Shown here: positions 46,052 through 54,007 of the stretch, piece after piece
Layout of the letters: every line of letters begins with the position of its first letter
Numbering within the stretch: the stretch's first letter is position 1
Assembly (NCBI GenBank): GCA_964409335.1
Contig: CAYPCW010000006.1
Coordinates: forward strand, 1-64,000
Direction: 5' to 3'
Length of the DNA stretch: 64,000 bases
Origin: JABMOW01 sp964409335
Lineage (GTDB): Bacteria > Fidelibacterota > Marinisomatia > SCGC-AAA003-L08 > JACNLC01
The notes under the pieces: generated by a model
Told to the model about the DNA's origin: nothing
The model's input: the letters and a program-made list of their open reading frames with translations, nothing else
Databases searched by the model: none
Program-made: the position numbers and the translations under genes

Positions 46052-47503
46052 ATGGTGCCCCCCCCCAGGAATGAAACCTTGAGTCCGTCTTCACCGGTGG
46101 CGATCAAAGAAATAGAAGCCATTCGTACATCTCTGAAAAATTCAGTTCGTGAAGGAACCGGATGGGCGGTTATGATTGGTTTTGGGGAATCCTACATTTC
46201 TGCTTTCGCTGAATTTCTGAAAGCCACAACGTTCCAGATGGGACTTTTAACAAGCGTGCCTCAGTTGTTATCCGCCATTCTGCAATTATTTGCGGTAAAA
46301 ACCACCCATGTGATACCATCCCGCAAACGGATTGTGGTGATCTCGGTCATGCTACAGGCGCTGACGTGGCTGGTGATAATCGGGATTTCATATATTACAA
46401 AGAATGTTTATTTGCTGGTTGCCATGGTTTCGCTGTATTTCATTTTCGGTGCATTTTCAATCCCCGCATGGACATCATGGATGGGCGACCTGGTTCCCGA
46501 ACGAATCCGTGGACGATATTTCGGCAACCGGAACCGCACGATCGGCATGGTATCCGGTTCTGGAGTGATTTTAGGCGGCATCATCCTTCATTTCCTGTCA
46601 ATTTTGAATACGTGGCTGGCGTTTACAGTATTATTTTCTATTGCCTTTTTAGGACGGACGGTATCCGGGTTGATCCTCACCCGCCAATATGAACCGGTGG
46701 TATTGCTGGAAACCCCCCGGAAATTCGGGTTCTTCCCATTTTTAAAAAAAATCACCCAGGAAAACTTTGGTGTATTCTCACTGTTTGTGATGGGGATGTT
46801 ATTCTCCGTGTACCTTGCAGTTCCGTTATTTGTGATTTTCTGGCTTCGGCATATGCATTTTTCATACTTTCAGTTGATGACATTGATGGCAACGACATCC
46901 ATTTCCAGTTTTACCGCGATGAAGTACTGGGGCAGATATGCGGATTTATACGGTAACCGCTGGGTCATGAATGCGTCTGCATGGATCATTACCCTTCTTC
47001 CCGGATTATGGGTGGCAGTGTATTTCCTTCCTCCGCAATATTATTTCCCCATTGCAGTGTGCATTCAAATGTTTGGCGGAGCATCCTGGGCGGGATACAA
47101 CCTGGCGTCTGCGAACTATGTGTACGATACGGTTCCGCAAAAAGACCGGCTTCGTTATGTATCCTATCATAACGCCATGAAAGGTGCCGCCGTTTTTTCC
47201 GGCAGTCTGCTGGGCGGCTGGATGGGAGGTACGTCCATCCATATCCAGGGCATGACCGACATTGAACCCACGGGGATATTGATGGTGTTTACCGTGTCCA
47301 CACTACTTCGATTCGGATTTTTGACGGGTTACTTTCCCCGGGTAAAGGAAGCCAGAGTCCGGCGTGAGATACCGGCGCCGATTCGATTTGCCGCATTCGT
47401 TCCCATGCAGGGACTGGTCATCGATCCCATCATTGGGCTGAATCGCACATTGCAGCAATTCCGAAGCCGGCTGCAAAAATTGTGGAAGAAAATGGAACCA
47501 TAA
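46052..47503 (+). CDS. Major facilitator superfamily transporter
   Basis: Protein of 483 residues with about 12 membrane segments. The loop 2-3 region and AWTSWMGDLVPERIRGRYFGNRNR carry the MFS motif A-like RGRYFGxRNR. Family of uncharacterised MFS proteins common in FCB bacteria; the substrate is unknown. The start is uncertain: the ATG at 46052 is followed by a run of nine C and lacks a ribosome site, while TTG at 46079 has AGGA 8 bases upstream. No neighbour suggests a substrate. Confidence 0.85.
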   Translation: MVPPPRNETLSPSSPVAIKEIEAIRTSLKNSVREGTGWAVMIGFGESYISAFAEFLKATTFQMGLLTSVPQLLSAILQLFAVKTTHVIPSRKRIVVISVMLQALTWLVIIGISYITKNVYLLVAMVSLYFIFGAFSIPAWTSWMGDLVPERIRGRYFGNRNRTIGMVSGSGVILGGIILHFLSILNTWLAFTVLFSIAFLGRTVSGLILTRQYEPVVLLETPRKFGFFPFLKKITQENFGVFSLFVMGMLFSVYLAVPLFVIFWLRHMHFSYFQLMTLMATTSISSFTAMKYWGRYADLYGNRWVMNASAWIITLLPGLWVAVYFLPPQYYFPIAVCIQMFGGASWAGYNLASANYVYDTVPQKDRLRYVSYHNAMKGAAVFSGSLLGGWMGGTSIHIQGMTDIEPTGILMVFTVSTLLRFGFLTGYFPRVKEARVRREIPAPIRFAAFVPMQGLVIDPIIGLNRTLQQFRSRLQKLWKKMEP

Positions 47504-47678
47504 TACCGGATATCAAACCGGTTATTTAATGAATTTTAACGATAGTGAGACTGTAAATTTACCGCATGATTTTTAAAAGTTTATATAAAATAAACATACC
47601 TAATTGCGCTGAAAAATGCCCATTGTATTTTCTTAATAACTCCGGGTCACGCCGCCTTTCTCCATGCCGGGGAACAGA

Positions 47679-49109
47679 ATGACGATGATCAAAACCCGGT
47701 TTGCACCCAGTCCCACAGGATATCTTCATGTAGGCGGACTTCGTACGGCGCTGTTCAATTATTTATTTGCCCGCCGGAACAGAGGAATATTTGTACTTCG
47801 GATCGAAGATACGGATCAATCCAGGCAGGTAGAAGGCGCGGTGGATGATCTGATAGATACCTTCGCCGCTCTGGGAATTCAGTTTGACGAAGGACCCGCT
47901 CAGGGGGGGAGTTCAGGTCCCTACTATCAGAGTCAACGGTTGACGATTTACCGGGTTCATGTTGAACGATTGCTCGCAGTCGGCGCAGCATACCCCTGCT
48001 TTTGTTCGGAGTCACGCCTGAAAAGCGTCCGCGAAACGCGCCAGGCGGAAAAATTGAATACCCCCTACGATCGCCTTTGTTTATCCATTCCCGCGGATGA
48101 ATCGATGGAAATGATGAAATCCCGGCCGCATGTGATCCGCTTAAAATCGCCTGAAGGTGAAACCATAACCTTTCAGGACGATATCCGCGGTACGGTCTCC
48201 TTTCAGTCTGACGACATAGATGATCAGGTATTGATGAAAAGAGATGGATTTCCCACCTATCATTTTGCCAATGTAGTTGATGATCATCTGATGGGAATTA
48301 CTCATGTTATCCGCGGAGAGGAATGGCTCCCGTCCACCCCTAAACACATTTTACTGTACCGGTATTTTGACTGGGAACCGCCAGTCTTTGGTCATCTGCC
48401 GCTGCTGCTGAATCCTGACCGGTCAAAATTATCCAAGCGTCAGGGCGATGTGGCTGTTGAGGATTATTTATCCAGGGGGTATCTTCCGGACGCCCTCATA
48501 AACTTTGTGGCTTTACTGGGATGGAATCCGGGAGATGACCGGGAAATTTTCACGGTATCACAACTTATCCGGGAATTCAGCATCGACCGGATACAGAAAT
48601 CCGGGGCAGTGTTTGATGTTGAGAAATTAAAATGGATGAATGGCGTTTATCTCAAAGAGATGCCACTTGATCAATTGTCAGAAGTTGCAAAACCGTATTT
48701 TATCGGGGCAGGTATGGAGATCCCGAAAGATGAAGCCTACTCCAGGGTGGTGGATTTCGCACGGAAACGAATATCACTGATGACAGAACTCGTGTCTGAA
48801 TCCGCTTTCTATTTCGTCGTACCGGAATTTTCTCAGGACGATATTCACATACTGCGAACAGATTCTTCCCAGTCGGTACTTCAGTTTTGGGCAGATCAAA
48901 TTCCGAAAAAAACAAACTGGGACGCAGATAATATCCGGGAACTGTTATTATCGACAACTGAAACGTTGCACATCAAAGGTCGGGATTTATATTTTCCACT
49001 GCGGATCGCCTTGTACGGGAGTTGCCACGGTCCGGACATTCCCGCACTGGTCGATATTTTGGGGTCAGAAAAGGTGCTCATCAGATTGATCCGCGCACTT
49101 CACCAATAA
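47679..49109 (+). CDS. gltX: Glutamyl-tRNA synthetase
   Basis: Class I synthetase of about 476 residues. HIGH is in RFAPSPTGYLHVGG, and KMSKS is the variant KLSKRQGD. LRIEDTDQSRQ and VDDHLMGITHVIRGEEWLPSTPKH are the GluRS active-site blocks. It charges tRNA-Glu. The start at 47679 has GGGGA 5 bases upstream; an ATG at 47685 is also possible, and one at 47664 is less likely because the ribosome site would lie inside it. The gene lies 10 bases before glnS. Whether it also charges tRNA-Gln is unnecessary given glnS. Confidence 0.95.
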   Translation: MTMIKTRFAPSPTGYLHVGGLRTALFNYLFARRNRGIFVLRIEDTDQSRQVEGAVDDLIDTFAALGIQFDEGPAQGGSSGPYYQSQRLTIYRVHVERLLAVGAAYPCFCSESRLKSVRETRQAEKLNTPYDRLCLSIPADESMEMMKSRPHVIRLKSPEGETITFQDDIRGTVSFQSDDIDDQVLMKRDGFPTYHFANVVDDHLMGITHVIRGEEWLPSTPKHILLYRYFDWEPPVFGHLPLLLNPDRSKLSKRQGDVAVEDYLSRGYLPDALINFVALLGWNPGDDREIFTVSQLIREFSIDRIQKSGAVFDVEKLKWMNGVYLKEMPLDQLSEVAKPYFIGAGMEIPKDEAYSRVVDFARKRISLMTELVSESAFYFVVPEFSQDDIHILRTDSSQSVLQFWADQIPKKTNWDADNIRELLLSTTETLHIKGRDLYFPLRIALYGSCHGPDIPALVDILGSEKVLIRLIRALHQ

Positions 49110-49119
49110 CAGGAAACAA

Positions 49120-50793
49120 ATGAACGACACAAAAACCGCAACGAATTTTATACGCGAGATCATCAACAACGACCTGAAAACCGGAAAGTACCAAAACAGA
49201 GTGCATACCCGGTTTCCCCCTGAACCCAATGGATATCTGCACATCGGGCATGCGGCATCTATCTGCCTGAATTTCGGAATTGCCCGGGATTACGAAGGCG
49301 GAAAGTGCAACCTTCGCTTCGACGATACTAACCCGATTAAGGAAGAACAGGAATTCGTGAACTCCATCATCCAGGATGTGAAATGGCTGGGTTTCGATTG
49401 GGAAGATCGCCTGTACTTTGCCTCAGACTACTTTGATCAGATGTACGAATATGCCGTTCAACTGGTGAAAAAAGGACTCGCATATGTGGATGAGCAGACT
49501 TCAGAGCAAATCCGTCAAACCCGGGGGACACTTACCCAGGCAGGAGTTGAAAGTCCCTTTCGTCATCGATCCGTTGAAGAAAATCTGGATATATTCACCC
49601 GAATGAAAGCCGGTGAATTTGAAGAAGGATCCAGGGTGCTTCGTGCAAAAATTGATATGACGGCAGCCAACATAAACATGCGTGATCCCGTAATGTATAG
49701 GCTATTGTACCGAACCCACCACCGGACGGGAAATAAATGGTGCCTTTATCCCATGTACGACTGGGCGCATGGGCTTGAAGACTCCATTGAACGGATCACC
49801 CATTCCATTTGTACACTGGAATTTGAAGATCATCGTCCCCTTTATGACTGGTTTCTTATTGCGCTGGGTGTGTATCGCCCTCAGCAAATTGAATTTGCCC
49901 GCATCAATGTGAATTATACGGTGACCAGTAAACGCAAACTCGCCCGGCTGGTGACAGAAAAACATGTTAGGGGCTGGGATGATCCCAGAATGCCCACGGT
50001 TTCAGGCTTGCGCCGAAGAGGTTTCACCCCGGAATCCATTCAGATGTTTTGCGAGCGGGTCGGTATCAATAAACGAGATGGCGTCAGCGATATTGCGCTG
50101 TTATATCACTGTTTCAGGGAGGATATGAACCATCGGGCAAAACGGGTCATGGTGGTCCTGGATCCGATCAGGCTGGTCATCACAAATTATCCAAAGGACC
50201 AGATTGAGATGCTGTCTGCAGAGAACAATCCCGAAGACCCTGATGCCGGAACCCGGCAGGTGCCCTTTTCAAGGGAACTGTACATTGAGCGGGAGGATTT
50301 TATGGAAGATCCGCCGTCGAAATATTTCAGATTAGCGCCGGGAAAAGAAGTGCGGTTGAAACACGCATATTATGTGACATGCGAATCTATCATAAAAGAT
50401 ACCGACGGGAAAATTACTGAAATTCGCGGTGTCTATGACCCGGATACCCGTGGCGGATGGTCACAGGATGGCCGAAAAGTCCGCGGGACCCTTCACTGGG
50501 TATCGGTGCGACATGCTTTACATGCTGAAGTGAGAATCTATGAGCACCTTTTCACGAAGGAAGACCCGGACAATGTTGAAGAAGGGAAAGACTTTATTTC
50601 AAATATAAATCCGGATTCACTTACCGTGCTCAAGGGGTGTAAAGCCGAACCCAACCTTGGGGGTTCCTCCGTTGAAGATCAGTATCAATTTTTACGTCAT
50701 GGATATTTTTGTGTGGATAAGGACTCCACCGGTGAATTGCTTGTATTTAACCGTACCGTGGCTCTGCGGGATGGTTGGGTGAAAAAAAGCTGA
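49120..50793 (+). CDS. glnS: Glutaminyl-tRNA synthetase
   Basis: Class I synthetase of 557 residues, as in E. coli. HIGH is in FPPEPNGYLHIGHA, and the KMSKS counterpart is VTSKRKLARLV. CNLRFDDTNPIKEEQEFV and YDWAHGLEDSIERITHSICTLEF are GlnRS-specific blocks, and the C-terminal anticodon-binding barrels (EIRGVYDPDTRGGW, LKGCKAEPNL) are present. It charges tRNA-Gln directly, so the amidotransferase route is not needed. CAGGAAA precedes the ATG. Next to gltX and near tRNA-Gln. Confidence 0.97.
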   Translation: MNDTKTATNFIREIINNDLKTGKYQNRVHTRFPPEPNGYLHIGHAASICLNFGIARDYEGGKCNLRFDDTNPIKEEQEFVNSIIQDVKWLGFDWEDRLYFASDYFDQMYEYAVQLVKKGLAYVDEQTSEQIRQTRGTLTQAGVESPFRHRSVEENLDIFTRMKAGEFEEGSRVLRAKIDMTAANINMRDPVMYRLLYRTHHRTGNKWCLYPMYDWAHGLEDSIERITHSICTLEFEDHRPLYDWFLIALGVYRPQQIEFARINVNYTVTSKRKLARLVTEKHVRGWDDPRMPTVSGLRRRGFTPESIQMFCERVGINKRDGVSDIALLYHCFREDMNHRAKRVMVVLDPIRLVITNYPKDQIEMLSAENNPEDPDAGTRQVPFSRELYIEREDFMEDPPSKYFRLAPGKEVRLKHAYYVTCESIIKDTDGKITEIRGVYDPDTRGGWSQDGRKVRGTLHWVSVRHALHAEVRIYEHLFTKEDPDNVEEGKDFISNINPDSLTVLKGCKAEPNLGGSSVEDQYQFLRHGYFCVDKDSTGELLVFNRTVALRDGWVKKS

Positions 50794-50852
50794 TACCGAA
50801 CGGATTGATTGTCCCCGGTATCGTCGTACGACATTAAAAATAAAACGATTCG

Positions 50853-51710
50853 ATGTCAAAATACATACAGACGCAAGCCAACGCCAAAATCAATCTCGGG
50901 TTGAAGATAACCGGCAGACTTTCAAATGGATACCATACGCTTTACAGTCTTTTCCTGGAGATCGATCTCTGTGACAATCTGCGGTTTGAATCGATTGACC
51001 GCACACAGATATTCGTCACTACCAGTGGGATATCTATCCCTGAAAATACGGTAAATCTGTGTGAAAAAGCCGCGGGAATTCTCCGACAAAACAATGTGGT
51101 TTCATCCGGAGTGCACATCCACCTTGAAAAACGCATACCTATTGGGGCGGGGCTGGGAGGCGGATCGAGTGATGCAGCAGCGACGTTAAAAGTATTATCA
51201 GATTTATGGGAGCTCCATTTGTCCGAACGGGAACTGGACAGACTGGCAGCTCAGGTGGGGGCGGATGTTCCCTTTTTTATCCGCGGCGGATTGCAGCTTG
51301 CAGAAAACACCGGCGACTACCTGACACCGATGAGGGATGACCCATTGGGTAGATTCTTTTTTGTGTTGGTCAAACCGGACTTTGAAATATCCACACCCTG
51401 GGCATATGAACAGATAAAAAAATATTTGAAACTTCCGACGAACGTTCATAGATTTGCGCCCCTTTCAGAGCCACTGAATTGGGCGTTATTTGAAAATGAT
51501 TTTGAACGGGTCATCGTATCAACATATCCAGAGCTGGCAGGGATTAAGGAAGAGTTACTCAACCTGCATGCCGTTTTTGCCAGTCTGTCGGGTAGCGGTT
51601 CGACTGTGTATGGTATTTTTGATGACCAGGGAAAAGCTTTGCGAGCAGCCAGTTATTTTTCGTCCCGCGCCTACTGGACCGCCACAACCAGACCCGTCCA
51701 TCACCCATAA
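50853..51710 (+). CDS. ispE: 4-diphosphocytidyl-2-C-methyl-D-erythritol kinase
   Basis: GHMP kinase of 285 residues of the MEP isoprenoid pathway. The ATP loop is PIGAGLGGGSSDAAATLK, the N-terminal motif is QANAKINLGLKITGRL, and the C-terminal GHMP loop LSGSGSTVYGIF is present. It phosphorylates CDP-methylerythritol. The start has no clear ribosome site. It lies 59 bases after glnS and is followed by tRNA-Gln and prs, an order also known in gamma-proteobacteria. Confidence 0.95.
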   Translation: MSKYIQTQANAKINLGLKITGRLSNGYHTLYSLFLEIDLCDNLRFESIDRTQIFVTTSGISIPENTVNLCEKAAGILRQNNVVSSGVHIHLEKRIPIGAGLGGGSSDAAATLKVLSDLWELHLSERELDRLAAQVGADVPFFIRGGLQLAENTGDYLTPMRDDPLGRFFFVLVKPDFEISTPWAYEQIKKYLKLPTNVHRFAPLSEPLNWALFENDFERVIVSTYPELAGIKEELLNLHAVFASLSGSGSTVYGIFDDQGKALRAASYFSSRAYWTATTRPVHHP

Positions 51711-51772
51711 AAGAACATTAACCATAATTTCGTCGGTTTTCCGGCATAACACACCGATGTGGTGCACACATT

Positions 51773-51843
51773 TGGGGGATCGTTCAATGGCAGGACATCA
51801 GATTTTGGTTCTGGATATCGGGGTTCGACTCCCTGTCCCCCAG
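51773..51843 (+). tRNA. tRNA-Gln (anticodon TTG)
   Basis: A 71-base tRNA. The acceptor arm is TGGGGGA paired with TCCCCCA plus discriminator G, the anticodon arm is CAGAT-TTTGGTT-CTG with TTG at the right place, and the T loop is TTCGACT. No CCA is encoded. The tRNA-Gln charged by the nearby glnS product. The prs start codon begins 2 bases after the discriminator. Confidence 0.95.
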
Positions 51844-51845
51844 CG

Positions 51846-52775
51846 ATGAAACTATTTACAGGCAGATCAAATCCGGCATTAGCCCGGGGAATCGCAGAAT
51901 ATTTGCAACTCCCATTGGGGAAATTATCCATATTTAATTTCAGCGACGGCGAGATCGGCGTTGCGTTTGAAGAGAACATCCGAAATGAGGATGTGTACGT
52001 CATTCAGTCTACTAACCCCCCGGCAGAAAACATCATAGAATTAATGCTTATCCTCGATGCTGCCAGACGTGCGTCTGCGCATAAAGTCGTTGCCGTAATC
52101 CCCTATTTCGGTTACGGGCGTCAGGACAGAAAACATGCCCCACGGGTTGCCATTTCCGCCAGAATGATGATGGATATGATCATCGCTGCGGGTGTAGACC
52201 GTATCATCACTATGGACCTGCATTCTTCACAAATCCAGGGATTTGCCAATGTTCCGTTTGATCATTTATACTCCCGCATTGCACTCCTGGACAGGTTAAA
52301 ACAATTGAACCTGGATGCTGACAACGGAGTTGTCCTCGCACCGGATATGGGCAGCGCAAAAATGAGTCAGTCTTATGCAGAAAAGTTAGGTGTCGGCTTT
52401 GCCCTGATCGATAAACGCAGACCCCATCCGAACGAAGCAAAAATTGCAAATCTGGTAGGTGATTTGAAAAACAAACGTGTACTGGTCATTGATGATATGG
52501 TCGATACTGCAGGCACCATCTGCAATGCTGCGCAAATCGCCATTGAGAAAGGCGCCAATAGTGTCGTATGCGTAGCGACGCATCCGGTATTATCCGGGCA
52601 GGCTATGGAAAGGCTGAAAGCATCACCGATTTCAAAAATTATCGTCTGCGATACCATACCCATTTCTGATGAGAAAAAAGTGGATATACTCGAAATCATC
52701 TCAGTCGGGGCTGTATTTGGAGAATCGATCAATCGAATCAATTCGGGACAATCACTAAGTTCCATGTTTAAATAA
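51846..52775 (+). CDS. prs: Ribose-phosphate pyrophosphokinase (PRPP synthase)
   Basis: Protein of 309 residues, standard class I length. It makes PRPP from ribose-5-phosphate and ATP. Marks: FTGRSNPALARGIA, NFSDGEIGVAFEENIR, the catalytic flexible-loop RQDRKHAPR, the MDLHSSQIQGF block, and the PRPP loop VLVIDDMVDTAGTI. The ATG at 51846 is 2 bases after the tRNA-Gln. A longer frame starting 29 codons earlier would translate the tRNA and is rejected. There is therefore no room for a normal ribosome site, so a leaderless message after tRNA 3' processing is possible. Confidence 0.96.
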   Translation: MKLFTGRSNPALARGIAEYLQLPLGKLSIFNFSDGEIGVAFEENIRNEDVYVIQSTNPPAENIIELMLILDAARRASAHKVVAVIPYFGYGRQDRKHAPRVAISARMMMDMIIAAGVDRIITMDLHSSQIQGFANVPFDHLYSRIALLDRLKQLNLDADNGVVLAPDMGSAKMSQSYAEKLGVGFALIDKRRPHPNEAKIANLVGDLKNKRVLVIDDMVDTAGTICNAAQIAIEKGANSVVCVATHPVLSGQAMERLKASPISKIIVCDTIPISDEKKVDILEIISVGAVFGESINRINSGQSLSSMFK

Positions 52776-52796
52776 AGAATTATTAAGGGAATCAAC

Positions 52797-53432
52797 ATGA
52801 CAAAAGAATATAAATTAGAATTATTTAAGCGAGAGGGTACGGGAAAGAAATACCTAAAAGCCCTGCGGACGGAAAATAAAATTCCCGGTATCTACTACTC
52901 GCATGCCTCCAAAGAAAGTATCCCGTTTCTAATGGATAAAAATGAAATGTGGAATGCCATGAAGGCGGAAGCCCACTTATATAAAGTCATGGTAGGGGGA
53001 AAGCCCAGGTCTGTGATTTTTAAAGAGATTCAGCATCATCCGGTTACAGACGATGTCATCCATATTGACCTGTATGGGGTCCGCATGGATAAACTGATCG
53101 ATTTTAAAGTACCGTTAAATCTGGTTGGTACGTCGTTGGGCGTTTCAGTGGACGGCGGCCATTTATCTCATCTGCTTCAGGAACTTGATATCAAATGTTT
53201 TCCGGCTAACATTCCCTCTGTCATTGAATTGGACGTCACAGAACTGCGAAAAGGCCAGAGTATCCATGTGCGGGATTTAGATTTACCCGAAAATGTTGAG
53301 TGTGTCACTCCCGGGGATGTGACCGTGGCAAGCATTATCCATGGCCTGAAAGCCGAGGATGAGATTCTGGTAACGGAAGAGGAAGAAGAACCGACTTTTG
53401 AAGAAGAATCAACGGATCAAACCAAAAATTAA
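52797..53432 (+). CDS. rplY: Ribosomal protein bL25 (long CTC form)
   Basis: Protein of 211 residues, the long CTC form with an N-terminal 5S-rRNA binding domain (LFKREGTGKKYLKALRTENK, IPGIYYS) and a C-terminal TL5/CTC domain (LVGTSLGVSVDGGHLSHL, then VRDLDLPENVECVTPGDV). It ends in an acidic tail (EEEEPTFEEESTD). A good ribosome site (AAGGGA) precedes the ATG 21 bases after prs. Followed by pth, as in many bacteria. Confidence 0.95.
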   Translation: MTKEYKLELFKREGTGKKYLKALRTENKIPGIYYSHASKESIPFLMDKNEMWNAMKAEAHLYKVMVGGKPRSVIFKEIQHHPVTDDVIHIDLYGVRMDKLIDFKVPLNLVGTSLGVSVDGGHLSHLLQELDIKCFPANIPSVIELDVTELRKGQSIHVRDLDLPENVECVTPGDVTVASIIHGLKAEDEILVTEEEEEPTFEEESTDQTKN

Positions 53433-53443
53433 TTTCAGAATCA

Positions 53444-54007
53444 TTGAATATTATTGCGGCACTTGGGAATCCCGGCAGGAAATATGAGCATACAAAACAC
53501 AATTTTGGTTTTTGGGTTGCCAATCGTCTTGCAGAACAAAACCGGCTTTCGTTTCGTGCCGGTAAAGGACCATACGTTTTTGCACAGGTATCCGGTAAAT
53601 TCGTTTTGCTGAAACCCACCACCTATATGAATGATAGCGGTCTTGCCATTCAGGGTGCATCCCGGTATTTCGATATTAATTCGGAAAACATTCTTATAGT
53701 GCATGACGACATTGATCTTCCGCTGGGGACCATCCGGTTTCGATCCGGAGGCGGAACCGGGGGACACAAAGGAGTGGAGTCCGCAATCTACCACATGCGG
53801 TCTGAAACCATGCCGAGACTGAGACTGGGGATTTCCACGGATTCACCCATGAGACCCGCTGAAAAATATGTGCTCCAACCGTTTGATGCATCTGCAAAAC
53901 CAGTCGTACAGGATGTCATTGAACAGGCGTGTTGCGGGATTGACTATTTTCTTCTAAACGGTATTATGGAAGCGATGAATCAATATAATAGAAAAGGAAC
54001 GGTGTAA
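53444..54007 (+). CDS. pth: Peptidyl-tRNA hydrolase
   Basis: Protein of 187 residues from a TTG start. Marks: AALGNPGRKYEHTKHNFGFW with the catalytic His, KPTTYMNDSG, VHDDIDLPLGTIRFRSGGG with the catalytic Asp, and GGTGGHKGVES. It frees peptides from stalled peptidyl-tRNA. The start has no clear ribosome site, and the stop abuts the hppA start with no gap. Located 11 bases after rplY. Confidence 0.95.
   Translation: MNIIAALGNPGRKYEHTKHNFGFWVANRLAEQNRLSFRAGKGPYVFAQVSGKFVLLKPTTYMNDSGLAIQGASRYFDINSENILIVHDDIDLPLGTIRFRSGGGTGGHKGVESAIYHMRSETMPRLRLGISTDSPMRPAEKYVLQPFDASAKPVVQDVIEQACCGIDYFLLNGIMEAMNQYNRKGTV

Noticed and set aside
51759..51845. A prs start 29 codons upstream
   Set aside because: It would translate the tRNA-Gln gene; the ATG at 51846 gives the normal family length.
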